From positions 1-64,000 of the forward strand of contig NZ_LR134383.1 of the NCBI RefSeq assembly GCF_900637635.1: DNA of 64,000 nucleotides. Reading direction: 5' to 3'. The first letter of the stretch is position 1. The number at the start of each line of letters is the position of its first letter. This stretch comes from Legionella jordanis. GTDB taxonomy: Bacteria > Pseudomonadota > Gammaproteobacteria > Legionellales > Legionellaceae. The translations under genes were made by a program, and so were the position numbers. The notes below the pieces were generated by a model, which ran no database searches, was not told the DNA's origin, and saw only the letters and a list, made by a program, of their open reading frames with translations. Below, one piece after another: positions 1 through 10,998 of the stretch.

Positions 1-1368
1 GTGTCTGCAAATGTTTGGCAGAAATGTTTGGGGTTTTTGAAAGAGGAATATCCTCCCCAGCAATTCAATACATGGTTGAATCCTTTGCAAGCTGATTTTC
101 AAGGAGCTAATTTGATTTTATTTGCCCCAAATCGCTTTGTTGTGGATTGGGTCAAAAAAAACTTCTATTCCAGAATCAAAGAATTAGTTTTGCAATTTGG
201 CGCTGGAGTTATTTCCTCAGTAAGTATTGAAATTGGGCCAAAATCGGTTTCTGAGAATTCTGTTGAGCAAAGCCCTGCTGCTGCGATGTCAACTAACGCT
301 CCTTCCAATGCCAGCAAACCCATGGCCAAAAAAACTGCTGAATACAAGAACAGCTATTTAAATAAGAAATTCCTTTTTGACAGTTTCGTGGAGGGGAATT
401 CCAACCAGCTTGCTCGTGCCGCCTCATTACAGGTCGCCGAGCGTCCTGGTGAAGCGTATAATCCGCTGTTTATTTACGGGGGCGTTGGCCTGGGTAAAAC
501 CCATTTAATGCATGCCATTGGCAACACCATTTTAAGGAATAATCCAGAAGCAAAGGTGTTGTATCTGCATTCAGAACGTTTTGTTGCTGATATGGTCAAG
601 GCATTGCAAACCAACTCAATTAATGAGTTTAAACGTTTTTACCGTTCTTTAAATGCTTTGCTCATTGATGACATTCAGTTTTTTGCTGGTAAAGACCGTT
701 CGCAAGAAGAGTTTTTCCACACCTTTAATGCCTTGCTTGAAGGTCAGCAGCAAATTATTTTAACAAGCGATCGCTATCCTAAGGAAATTGAGGGCATGGA
801 GGAGCGGCTAAAATCCCGCTTTGGCTGGGGCTTGACCGTTGCAGTAGAACCTCCTGAACTCGAAACTCGAGTTGCTATTCTAATCAGCAAGGCTGAACAA
901 TCCAACATCGAGTTGCCTTATGAAGTGGCATTTTTTATTGCCAAGCGCATCCGCTCAAACGTACGGGAATTGGAGGGTGCTCTAAGGCGAGTGATTGCCA
1001 ATGCTCATTTTACCGGCAAACCAATTACCATTGACTTTGTACACGAAGCGCTCAGAGATTTGCTTGCTCTCCAAGATAAATTAGTCACGATTGAAAATAT
1101 TCAAAAAACCGTTGCTGAGTATTATAAGGTCAAAGTGGCTGATTTATTGTCAAAGCGGCGCAGTCGCTCAATTGCACGTCCCCGGCAAATGGCAATGGCC
1201 TTGGCGAAAGAACTAACCAATCACAGTCTACCTGAAATTGGCGATCATTTCGGTGGGCGTGATCATACTACTGTAATTCATGCTTGCCGAAAGGTGAAAG
1301 AATTGATACAGAGTGAAAGTGATTTTGCCGAAGACTATAAAAATCTGATGCGAACTTTAACTTCATAG
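1..1368 (+). CDS. dnaA: Chromosomal replication initiator protein DnaA
   Basis: Binds DnaA boxes at oriC, melts the origin and recruits the DnaB helicase. The 455-residue protein shows all four domains: an N-terminal helicase-interaction domain (1-80), a variable linker rich in Ser/Ala/Asn (about 82-115), an AAA+ ATPase with Walker A GGVGLGKT at 160-167 and Walker B LLIDD at 220-224, and a C-terminal DNA-binding domain with the DnaA signature [11 protein letters not shown] near 419. The start is a GTG at the first base of the window, so its promoter and ribosome binding site, and probably oriC, lie outside. It is followed after 11 bases by dnaN. The sequence is very close to the Legionella DnaA I remember. 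Confidence 0.98.
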   Translation: MSANVWQKCLGFLKEEYPPQQFNTWLNPLQADFQGANLILFAPNRFVVDWVKKNFYSRIKELVLQFGAGVISSVSIEIGPKSVSENSVEQSPAAAMSTNAPSNASKPMAKKTAEYKNSYLNKKFLFDSFVEGNSNQLARAASLQVAERPGEAYNPLFIYGGVGLGKTHLMHAIGNTILRNNPEAKVLYLHSERFVADMVKALQTNSINEFKRFYRSLNALLIDDIQFFAGKDRSQEEFFHTFNALLEGQQQIILTSDRYPKEIEGMEERLKSRFGWGLTVAVEPPELETRVAILISKAEQSNIELPYEVAFFIAKRIRSNVRELEGALRRVIANAHFTGKPITIDFVHEALRDLLALQDKLVTIENIQKTVAEYYKVKVADLLSKRRSRSIARPRQMAMALAKELTNHSLPEIGDHFGGRDHTTVIHACRKVKELIQSESDFAEDYKNLMRTLTS

Positions 1369-1379
1369 TTTGGATTGTC

Positions 1380-2486
1380 ATGTTTGAATTAACACTTAGC
1401 AGGAATCACTTATTAAATCCTTTATTGGCTGTCGCTGGTGCTGTTGATAAAAAGCAGTCTTTGGCCATACTGTCCAACATTCTTCTTTATTGGGCGAATG
1501 ATCAATTGCGCTTAACCGCCACCGATTTGGAAATGGAAATAACGGCCCGCATCGATTGTGCCAGCCACGGTTCATCGGCAAAAATTACTGTCCCTGCCAA
1601 AAAATTCATCGATATAATGCGTTCTCTGGATGAAGATGCCACACCTACTATCAGTTCAAAGGCAGGGACGGTGATTATCAGCTGCGGGAGAAGTCAATTT
1701 AAATTAGCTACTTTACCTGCAGAGGATTTTCCATCAAGTGACAACGATGTAAGCGACATTGAATTAACGGTTGCCCGGCAGGATTTAATTCATTTGCTGC
1801 AATCCACCCATTTCGCCATGTCGCAGCATGATGTTCGGATTTTTTTAAATGGTTTGTTGCTTGAGCTTGACTCCCAAGTCATTACGGCAGTGGCTACCGA
1901 TGGTCATCGCATGGCTGTATGCAGATTGCCTTGTGATGCCGTTGACTCCCACCAGCGTTTTTTATTGCCCAGAAAATCCGTGCAGGAAATGTTAAGATTA
2001 CTCAACAGCATTGAAGATGAGCATATTGCAATTTCGGCTGGCAAAGGCCATTTCAAATTGGACAGTCGTGAATTCAGCTTTCAATCCAGACTTATCGAAG
2101 CGCGCTTTCCCCCTTATGCCAAAGCTATTCCAAAGCAACAGGATAAATTTGTGTTGGTGGATCGCGATTTGCTCAAACGGGCATTGTCACGCATTATGAT
2201 TTTAGCGCATGAAAAATCACGAGCCGTCATTTTGCACATGCAAAGCGGAACATTCACTTTAATCGCCAATAATCAGGAACAGGAAGAAGCGACGGAAACC
2301 CTTGAGGCTCATACCGACGGGAATGAAATCAAGATTGGTATTAACGCCAGTTATCTTCTTGACGTGCTCAATTATTTTGATGAAGGATTGGTTCGCTTAT
2401 CGATGTCAGCCATGGATAGCAGCATTTTGGTAGAGTCACTGCAAGATGAACAATACCAATACATCATTATGCCTATGAAATTATGA
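1380..2486 (+). CDS. dnaN: DNA polymerase III subunit beta (sliding clamp)
   Basis: Ring-shaped processivity clamp that holds DNA polymerase III and other enzymes on DNA. The 368-residue length is the family norm and matches three repeated clamp domains. The N-terminus (MFELTLSRNHLLNPLLAVAG) and the C-terminus ending in YIIMPMKL, with the MPM-x-L end typical of beta clamps, are both present. The gene lies 11 bases after dnaA and its stop overlaps the recF start in an ATGA, so dnaA-dnaN-recF are probably co-transcribed and translationally coupled at the dnaN/recF junction. Confidence 0.98.
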   Translation: MFELTLSRNHLLNPLLAVAGAVDKKQSLAILSNILLYWANDQLRLTATDLEMEITARIDCASHGSSAKITVPAKKFIDIMRSLDEDATPTISSKAGTVIISCGRSQFKLATLPAEDFPSSDNDVSDIELTVARQDLIHLLQSTHFAMSQHDVRIFLNGLLLELDSQVITAVATDGHRMAVCRLPCDAVDSHQRFLLPRKSVQEMLRLLNSIEDEHIAISAGKGHFKLDSREFSFQSRLIEARFPPYAKAIPKQQDKFVLVDRDLLKRALSRIMILAHEKSRAVILHMQSGTFTLIANNQEQEEATETLEAHTDGNEIKIGINASYLLDVLNYFDEGLVRLSMSAMDSSILVESLQDEQYQYIIMPMKL

Positions 2487-3553
2487 GCCTTGCTCAGCTG
2501 CAAATTTATCATCTGCGAAATATAACAGCAGCTCGCCTGGATTTGCATCCTAAATTAAATTTTATCTTTGGTGCAAATGGCAGCGGAAAAACTTCTTTTC
2601 TGGAAGCGATTTATTTGCTAGGGACCGGCCACTCTTTTCGTAGTAGGGAGATTCTGCCGTTGATTACGCGAGAACAGGAAGCACTAACTGTTTTCGCCCG
2701 TACATCCTCTGATGAAACCATCAGTATTCAAAAGGCTCTTGGCTCGCCAACGCAGGTTCGTTTGAACGGCACCGCCTGCCAGGCAAGCAGTGAGTTAGCT
2801 CGTTTCCTGCCTTGCCAAATATTTTATCAGGACATTTTTCAAATCATTGATGCAGGCCCTGCTGTGCGTCGAGCAGTTCTGGACTGGGGGTTGTTTCACG
2901 TGAAACAAAACTACCATGACCTATGGAAACACTACAAACGGGCGTTGAAACAGAGAAATGCTTTGCTAAGACAACGAGCAAACAAAGAGCAGCTTTTGCC
3001 CTGGAATAAGATTCTTGATCAGTTTGGCAATGAACTTCATCAAGCGCGTTTGTCTTATGTGCAAAAGCTTCTCCCATTTTTTAATCAGATTTCATTAGAG
3101 TTAAGTAATATCCAATGCAGCTTTGAATATTTTAAGGGTTGGGACAGGCGAGAAACAGGAAAGAGTCTTTTACAAATTCTTGAAAGCAACTATGAACAGG
3201 ATATTGCTCGGCAATTTAGTCAATATGGACCACATCAAGCCGATTTGCTGTTTCGGGTTGAGGCTAATGCCGCAAAACAATACTTATCACGTGGCCAACA
3301 AAAAATTCTACTCTTCGCTTTAAAATTAGCTCAAGCTCACTTGACGCAAAAACCTTGTTTATACTTGTTTGATGATTTCACATCCGAACTCGATGAAGCA
3401 CATGTAAATCGCTTATTACAGCATATGAAGACCCTGTCAGGGCAAGTGTTTATCACAACGTTGGCACTGCCCTCACTGTCCAATCTGCCTGATGAATTTA
3501 AGCTTTTTCAAGTCGACAACGGCAGCGTTAAAGAAATAGAACGCTTAAATTGA
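2483..3553 (+). CDS. recF: DNA replication and repair protein RecF
   Basis: SMC-like ATPase of the RecFOR pathway that helps load RecA at single-strand gaps. The 356-residue protein has Walker A FGANGSGKTS near residue 30, the ABC-type signature LSRGQQK around 269 and a Walker B/D-loop LYLFDDFTSELD around 293. The ATG overlaps the dnaN stop by four bases. An odd feature is a perfect 16-bp parS palindrome at 2892-2907 inside the reading frame, read as part of LFHVKQN; it appears to serve ParB binding while remaining coding. An 850-bp non-coding gap separates recF from gyrB. Confidence 0.97.
   Translation: MSLAQLQIYHLRNITAARLDLHPKLNFIFGANGSGKTSFLEAIYLLGTGHSFRSREILPLITREQEALTVFARTSSDETISIQKALGSPTQVRLNGTACQASSELARFLPCQIFYQDIFQIIDAGPAVRRAVLDWGLFHVKQNYHDLWKHYKRALKQRNALLRQRANKEQLLPWNKILDQFGNELHQARLSYVQKLLPFFNQISLELSNIQCSFEYFKGWDRRETGKSLLQILESNYEQDIARQFSQYGPHQADLLFRVEANAAKQYLSRGQQKILLFALKLAQAHLTQKPCLYLFDDFTSELDEAHVNRLLQHMKTLSGQVFITTLALPSLSNLPDEFKLFQVDNGSVKEIERLN
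2892..2907. promoter_or_regulatory. parS: parS centromere site inside recF
   Basis: Perfect palindrome TGTTTCACGTGAAACA, the canonical chromosomal parS sequence bound by ParB/Spo0J proteins. It lies inside recF. ParB is encoded in this window at 60554-61423. Sites of this type cluster near oriC in most bacteria with chromosomal ParABS, which fits its position 2.9 kb from dnaA. Confidence 0.93.
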
Positions 3554-4289
3554 AATTCTACATCTGCTTTTCAAATGAGTGAATGTGTTCATTGCCACAA
3601 CAACATGTTGCTCTCAGTAGTAAAGGCAGGATAGCAAGAGAGTTCAGCGGACCATCAAATCCATGATTAGGTCTTAGCAAACCTGCTAAATGAACTTCTA
3701 AAATGGGCTATGGGTTTCGCAGCTTCACTGTGCATATTTTTTCATTTCCAACACTTTACTGAATGCAAACGTGCTTTTTGATTGAAGGAGTTTCGCCATG
3801 AAACCATTTTTGCGCTGAGCACTGACTGCAGGCAGGATTATTTTCTCGAGGGCAAAGCCGTCACAAATCTTGAGAGAAGTTTAAATGCCATACAAGGCTA
3901 GTCGGTTATGCAATTCAGTGCCCTAAATATTCTAATTTTTACTTATTTTTCACTTTGCTTTGGATCTGTGTTGTTTAATGTTTGTATTTATGAGCCGTTA
4001 CTATTAAATTTAAAACTGGGTTTAAGCTAGTAAGTCGGATGCCCAATTGCTTGGCTAAAGACCATTTGACTTAAATTCTGATAGAGAGAGCTGTGTATGA
4101 AATGGGAACTGAGTAATGATACTAGTTTAGAAGTGCCCGCCATGTTATTCATTCATAAAAGTAGTAAAATGGTCGATTCATCCATCTCCGACCGTTAAAT
4201 GGCCCTAGTTGCATCCTTACTACTCACCATTCGTTGATTCTAATTTTTGCTTCATTACTCGCCCAATTACTTGCTTCAGTAAATGAAAA
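3554..4289. other. Long non-coding gap between recF and gyrB
   Basis: Together with the parS and promoter that follow, this forms an 850-bp gap between two replication genes. No reading frame of useful length is open and all frames carry many stops. Short open stretches, for example around 3560-3640 and 3700-3900, could be debris of a lost gene, but I cannot match them to a family. I saw no cluster of DnaA boxes (consensus TTATNCACA); the best match is a single one-mismatch site at 3729-3737, which I do not regard as evidence of an origin. Confidence 0.6.
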
Positions 4290-4305
4290 TGTTTCACGTG
4301 AAACA
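4290..4305. promoter_or_regulatory. parS: parS centromere site upstream of gyrB
   Basis: Second perfect copy of TGTTTCACGTGAAACA, identical in all 16 bases to the one in recF and about 1.4 kb from it. It lies about 52 bases upstream of the predicted extended -10 element of gyrB, so ParB bound here could also influence gyrB transcription; that last point is inference. Confidence 0.94.
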
Positions 4306-4356
4306 GTACATCATTGTTGCAATAGCCTCAGTAATCATATAAAAAAAATGATTTCG

Positions 4357-4365
4357 TGGTATAAT
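4357..4365 (+). promoter_or_regulatory. Predicted extended -10 promoter of gyrB
   Basis: TGGTATAAT is an exact extended -10 element (TGnTATAAT) 39 bases before the gyrB ATG. No good -35 hexamer is seen at the usual distance, which is common for extended -10 promoters. A strong Shine-Dalgarno (GAGGAG, 4394-4399) follows. Confidence 0.6.
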
Positions 4366-4388
4366 ATACTATTTGCTATTGCCAGTAG

Positions 4389-6821
<2,433 letters not shown>

Positions 6822-6846
6822 GTGGCAAAATTTCCTCCTTTCCGTA

Positions 6847-6891
6847 TGCGATGTGCTTTGCTTAACCATTATGGTAGCAAAGCACATCGCA
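6847..6891. terminator. Hairpin after gyrB, probable terminator
   Basis: Perfect 16-bp inverted repeat (6847-6862 pairing with 6876-6891). The 13-base intervening sequence itself contains ACCAT/ATGGT and so can extend the stem. It starts 25 bases after the gyrB stop. No run of T follows, only TTAAATTAA, so it may act as a stabilising or Rho-assisted hairpin rather than a classical intrinsic terminator. Confidence 0.6.
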
Positions 6892-7860
6892 TTAAATTAA
6901 AAGCATGATCGGATGGAAAGGGGCCGTTCAATAATAACCCCCAAACCCTCTAAAGCATTGCCCGAAATGAATCGAATGATAAGACAGGATTCTCTAGTCT
7001 ATAAAGCCCCTGCAGTGCAATCATGGGATAGCTCATTCAAAATAATTCATTCGAAAATACCGATCTGCGATGTTCAATGAATTTTATTCAGGTTCCTAAT
7101 CCTTCGGTGATCAGCGTGTGAAGAATCGGTTCATTAGAATGAGCAACGTCTGGTGTATCGCTAATGAAATTATCAAAAAAATGTGATTATAAATTAATCA
7201 ATTATGGACTTCATATAATTGCTCACCAATTGATGCCCCGAATAGGTCATGAAATTTAATTTGCAATTAAAAACAATCAGCGAAGAATTTCTTGCAAGTT
7301 CAATGACCAGAGTGGGATTGTATTCCCAATCCAATCTCGTATATTAAGAAGAAGGCATTATGCCTTAATTAGCTCTAAATTTAGATTTATTAAATATCCC
7401 AACGCAAGACTCGATACTGCTCCAGTGCTGAGGGGAGTAAAGTTATTCAATCCCGTTTGAACCAACAGTGATTTTAACCCATATAGTAGGCGAAAATTAA
7501 ATTTGGAATCTGAATGTCTTAATTAGAAACGGTATAAAATGAAAAATAATCATTTTTCTACAACAAATTGATGATGTTGCAGGATACCCGATTGAAGAGC
7601 CCCAAAGGAGCAAGAGACGGAAGTGATTGTTGATTATTATTCCAAGTACCCAACAGGGAGTTCCTTGTAATCCACGAACAGTTCGCTTCTAAAAAGCTTA
7701 AGAGCCCTATTCGAAAGGTGCGACTATCTAAGATTAATTCGTATCGAACAATTCTTTGTAAAGTAAAAGTTGGATATCATCACCAAGAGCTTTCCACTTT
7801 CCAAATAAGCATCGAAGGTAGAGGCTGTTTTTATGTTGACTTTATTTGAAGGATTTTCAT
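6892..7860. other. Non-coding stretch after gyrB
   Basis: Nearly 1 kb with no convincing gene on either strand. One 55-codon open frame (6913-7080) has no ribosome binding site and no recognisable content. The stretch is rich in AT with frequent stops in all frames. I see no repeat or mobile-element end. It reads as decayed or intergenic DNA next to a clearly broken cupin gene. Confidence 0.55.
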
Positions 7861-8376
7861 ATGTGTACAATGACGATAACTAAACGTTTTAGTTTAATAT
7901 TTTTATTAGCATTTGGTATCAATGCAACACTTAAAGCTAGTTCATTAAAAATGGAACAATACTTAAAACAACCAGCAGTTGGAATGGTGCTACATTACCA
8001 AGCATAACCCCGGGTCAAACTGAATTTAGTATTCTCCGCTTCAAATTCCACCCGGATCTAAAACATCGATACATTTACATCCAATGAATGGTGCAGGTTA
8101 TATTCTCTCGGGTGAGTTGACAATGTATGCCACTGACGATCCCCACGGTAGCTTTGCTGACAAATCCAAGGTTAAAAAAATAGACTAAAAACCGGACAGA
8201 CATGGACAAAAACAGTAAATACTTGGCATTACGGAGAAAATAATAGCAATAAAGATGTAGACTTAATTCTATTTTTCGTAGGTCCAGTTAAAACCCCTAT
8301 AGGCTTATCGCTGATGGATAGAGCCTTTTTTACAAGCTTGGAAGCTCCTAGGTGCAAAGTCTACTCCAATGTGTAG
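7861..8376 (+). pseudogene. Degraded secreted cupin-domain protein
   Basis: An ATG at 7861 opens a typical signal peptide (MCTMTITKRFSLIFLLAFGI, then NATLKASS) and continues for 48 codons to a stop. The protein resumes in the other two frames and then returns to the first. Pieces are WNGATLPSITPGQTEFSILR from about 7981, SIHLHPMNGAGYILSGELTM in the next frame, and TWHYGENNSNKDVDLILFFV from about 8190 down to the TAG at 8374. Each junction (near 7982, 8047 and 8185) is explained by loss of one base. The His-x-His...G-YILSGE pattern is that of a cupin (RmlC-like) barrel. Rebuilt, it would be about 170 residues. With three lesions it should be inactive, unless the assembly is poor here. Confidence 0.72.
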
Positions 8377-8429
8377 CAACAAAAAATCAAACCATTTTAG
8401 TAAGTAGTGTGGATATGCACGATACCTTA

Positions 8430-8458
8430 GCTACAGCCAACGACGTTTCGGCTGTAGC
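8430..8458. other. Stem-loop downstream of cupin remnant
   Basis: Perfect 9-bp inverted repeat GCTACAGCC / GGCTGTAGC (8430-8438 and 8450-8458) around an 11-base loop, 53 bases after the end of the broken cupin gene. It could be that gene's old terminator. No T-run follows. The remaining DNA from 8459 to 9004 shows no gene I can support. Confidence 0.35.
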
Positions 8459-9004
8459 CAGATTAAGACCTCAAGCAATTGCATTATTGAGAAACAGTTA
8501 GCCACAGCCGCCACAAACAACTCAATAGTTTTTCGGCCTAGAAAATTGATTTTTTGGTTTATTGCATTCAATTGAGTAAAAAGGCACAAAAATTTATGTT
8601 CCTGATGGCTTATCAAGAATATATTCCTGTCTTATGGGTCTTAAAAGAAGAATGTTGTGCTATAAGGCCTACAGCTAAGAACATCGAATCGATTGGGAAT
8701 AAAAAAATTAATGGAACAATTTGGCACAAGTAATAGATGGGATTAAGAGTATTTGGGTGCTGGACGATCGATAGAAACGACATCCACGTATAATTACATC
8801 CTTAAGCTCTGATGGAAAAAGGCCGCATCCTTACGGCGAAGCACATCCATTGTGCTGGTCCCTTAGTTGACATCCTGTCAGACAATCCATGTCAAATCCT
8901 TATGTACTGAGTATAACTCTTCCACGGTTGATGTCATGGGGAAATGGCATTTATGAATTGTAAGAAATTTCTCAAATCAAGTGAGGTTTTATCTGAGGGG
9001 AAAG

Positions 9005-9030
9005 CATGGCCTTACTAGCCAAAGGCCATG
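9005..9030 (-). terminator. Probable terminator of the 9042-9950 gene
   Basis: On the minus strand, eleven bases after the TAA stop, CATGGCCTT pairs with AAGGCCATG around an 8-base loop and is followed by CTTTCCCC. The perfect 9-bp stem and its position support a terminator; the T-tract is short. Confidence 0.55.
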
Positions 9031-9041
9031 GCTGAAGGTAA

Positions 9042-9950
9042 TTAGGAAATCGAGAGTGAAGCTTTGTCTTTGGCTTCTTCTTTTTTGTCGGCGTCAGAGC
9101 CTTGAGCTGATTGTTCAACGTGGAAGCAATAACGCAGATTGCCATAAGGGGAGAGTTTTCGTTCTTGCTGCTTTGATTCAGCGAGTTTGCCAAATTGCCT
9201 GTTAACTTCTTTAAATAGCACTTGTTGCTGATAGGCAACAGGATTCAGCTGTTCGAGCTTTTTAGCGATTAGCGAATGATATTCGCAGGGAGCATTGGCT
9301 AAGCGCTCAGCAAGGCTGTCTATATTTTTTAAATTCACAGCGACAAATGAAGAGAATTCATGGAAAAGCCCTGCATCGAAATCTCGGCTTTGAAACGCTT
9401 GGTAAGGAGTATCACCATCCAATTGTTCCAATAAACGCTTAAGGATGGCGATGCGGTTACAGGTTTCTGAAAATGGCGTGTGATGGAAGACGACGCGGAT
9501 GCGTTTGAATACTTCTTCCGATTTCTCATTGGATGCGGTTTGCAAGATACGCATGGCCAGCGGGTGGGCATGTTGATTTGCCAATGTTTGCGAAAGCCTT
9601 TGGAATTGTATTAATTCATCAAATTTAAGTTGATTCGTAAAAACAGTCTGGGGTTCTTGTTGCTGCGGGTCTAATATCAAATTGAAATAATGTTTTATTT
9701 TAATAGCATGCTCTAAGTATGGGGCAAAAACAGGGGCTGATTGCTTGAGTTTATCCATTTGTACCTCAATGAAGGCCATGCACTCTGGCGGGCAAGCTAA
9801 CATGAGCTTAGTAGCCAATTCAATCGACTGCCTTGAACTCATTAGCTGCAAGCTGTCGCTGCTCTCGCATAAAGAATCATCCTTTAGCAAAGATTCATAA
9901 ATATGCTCATCCTTCATTTCTAATAAATCAGTGAGTGCGAATTTTGTCAT
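9042..9950 (-). CDS. Hypothetical protein, possible effector
   Basis: 302-residue soluble protein I do not recognise. It is predicted to be mostly helical, with no signal peptide, no membrane segment and no catalytic motif that I can see. The C-terminus (from about 265) is rich in Lys, Glu, Asp and Gln and ends DKASLSIS. A polar Glu-rich tail of this kind is common in Dot/Icm substrates but is not proof. The start is secure: ATG at 9950 with AAGGAG at 9957-9962. It is a single-gene unit with its own hairpin terminator and a nested inverted repeat upstream at 9979-10015. It is flanked by a large non-coding gap and a broken gene, which marks this as a variable segment. Confidence 0.8.
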   Translation of the reverse strand: MTKFALTDLLEMKDEHIYESLLKDDSLCESSDSLQLMSSRQSIELATKLMLACPPECMAFIEVQMDKLKQSAPVFAPYLEHAIKIKHYFNLILDPQQQEPQTVFTNQLKFDELIQFQRLSQTLANQHAHPLAMRILQTASNEKSEEVFKRIRVVFHHTPFSETCNRIAILKRLLEQLDGDTPYQAFQSRDFDAGLFHEFSSFVAVNLKNIDSLAERLANAPCEYHSLIAKKLEQLNPVAYQQQVLFKEVNRQFGKLAESKQQERKLSPYGNLRYCFHVEQSAQGSDADKKEEAKDKASLSIS

Positions 9951-9978
9951 GAAAATCTCCTTATTTGCTGATGAAGAA

Positions 9979-10015
9979 CTAAGTTGGAATTAAGAGTAAA
10001 GATTTTACAACTTAG
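9979..10015. promoter_or_regulatory. Nested inverted repeat upstream of 9042-9950 gene
   Basis: CTAAGTTG (9979-9986) and CAACTTAG (10008-10015) form an outer 8-bp inverted repeat. GTAAA-GAT-TTTAC (9996-10008) forms a 13-bp palindrome inside it and shares one base with the right arm. It lies 29-65 bases before the start codon on the minus strand, where a promoter or operator would be. The binding protein is unknown. Confidence 0.35.
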
Positions 10016-10184
10016 GGACTCGTAATTGGACAAACAGTGTCCAAATGAATCCAGGGTCTATAGTATCTAATTTGATTGAGCATGTAATTAGCAAAGAGTG
10101 AATTTTAAGAATTAAATAGATGGTTAAAAATAATACAAATCGCTTCTATACTTATACAACCAGCAGTAGCCTCTGAGTGCATCT

Positions 10185-10849
10185 ATGAAACTTAACCTAC
10201 AATCTTTAGAAGCCATCTGTGGAGACAGTAAGCAAGTAGTGGTTTATGGTTTTAATGTGTTCCAATATCACGAGCTTTGCCAAGCCATTAATGAGAGCTC
10301 AGATATAAAAGCATTTAACTCAGATACTTATGAGTATAAAAATAGTTTTTCAGACAAACGTCAGAAATATCAAATGAACAGGCATTTCAAAGAGCTTATC
10401 AATGATTTGGTTCTTGAAAATTATAAAAGGATACAAAAAGGTGAGGCGATTGTCCCTTTAATTTTTGTTGTGGGTTTGAATAATAAAAATTAGTTATTGC
10501 AAAAGTAGCCGAAAGAGAAGATCCCTATGAAAAAGGAGTTACCCAAGCAGAATTGAGAAGATGCTTTAAAATAGCCCATGAATTTGGAGAGCGATTCAGT
10601 GAAGTTGCCAAGCAAACGTTCAAATTTGTGGAACTAACAGGCGATGAAAATGGCTATGAATTGAAGACAGTACCCCCTTTTTGGCAAGACAAGCTCTGGC
10701 AAGAACTCTGGCGAGAACGGAAAGAAAGCACAGTCACTGATGATGCAAGCGGGAATAAGAACCTATTCTGGCGGGAAAATTACAAAAAATTAATCGACGA
10801 CTCCACAGAGGAGAGCAAGGACGACCAGATTAAAAAACAACCCCAATAA
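10185..10849 (+). pseudogene. Hypothetical protein split by a frameshift
   Basis: An ATG at 10185 gives 102 codons ending ...VVGLNNKN and TAG (10491-10493). Reading on in the +2 frame gives, without a break, LVIAKVAEREDPYEKGVTQ and then AELRRCFKIAHEFGERF down to TAA at 10847-10849. Adding one A to the AAAAA run at 10485-10489 joins them into GLNNKKLVIAKVAERED, so the ancestral protein was about 221 residues. No ribosome binding site precedes the second part, and its only nearby start would be a TTG at 10553. I recognise no named domain. It may be a recent pseudogene, a sequencing error, or much less likely programmed slippage. Confidence 0.75.
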
Positions 10850-10998
10850 GACAAAACTGACTACAAATTCAATGCCCCAGGATAGAACTGTGATCAAAGC
10901 ATCTTAAGGGAAAGCCGCCTGCATTGTGCATGGTCTATATTAAAAATAAACAAAAAGATTATTTTTATATCCATGAGACACAATTAGATAGGTGCTTA

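Noticed and set aside
3282-3299. CACGTG core in recF at 3288-3293 as a third parS
   Set aside because: The flanks match parS at few positions and are not palindromic.
3729-3737. One-mismatch DnaA box (TGTGCATAT) in the recF-gyrB gap
   Set aside because: A single imperfect site is expected by chance; no cluster, AT-rich unwinding element or repeat supports an origin here.
6913-7080. 55-codon open frame after gyrB
   Set aside because: No ribosome binding site, no recognisable composition and no homologue that I recall.
8641-9000. Possible transposase remnant in the gene desert
   Set aside because: Short open pieces show no transposase motif, and no terminal inverted repeats or target duplications were found.
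10553-10849. Separate small gene starting at TTG 10553
   Set aside because: The frame is open and protein-like upstream of the TTG and joins the previous gene by one base, so it is the second half of a split gene.
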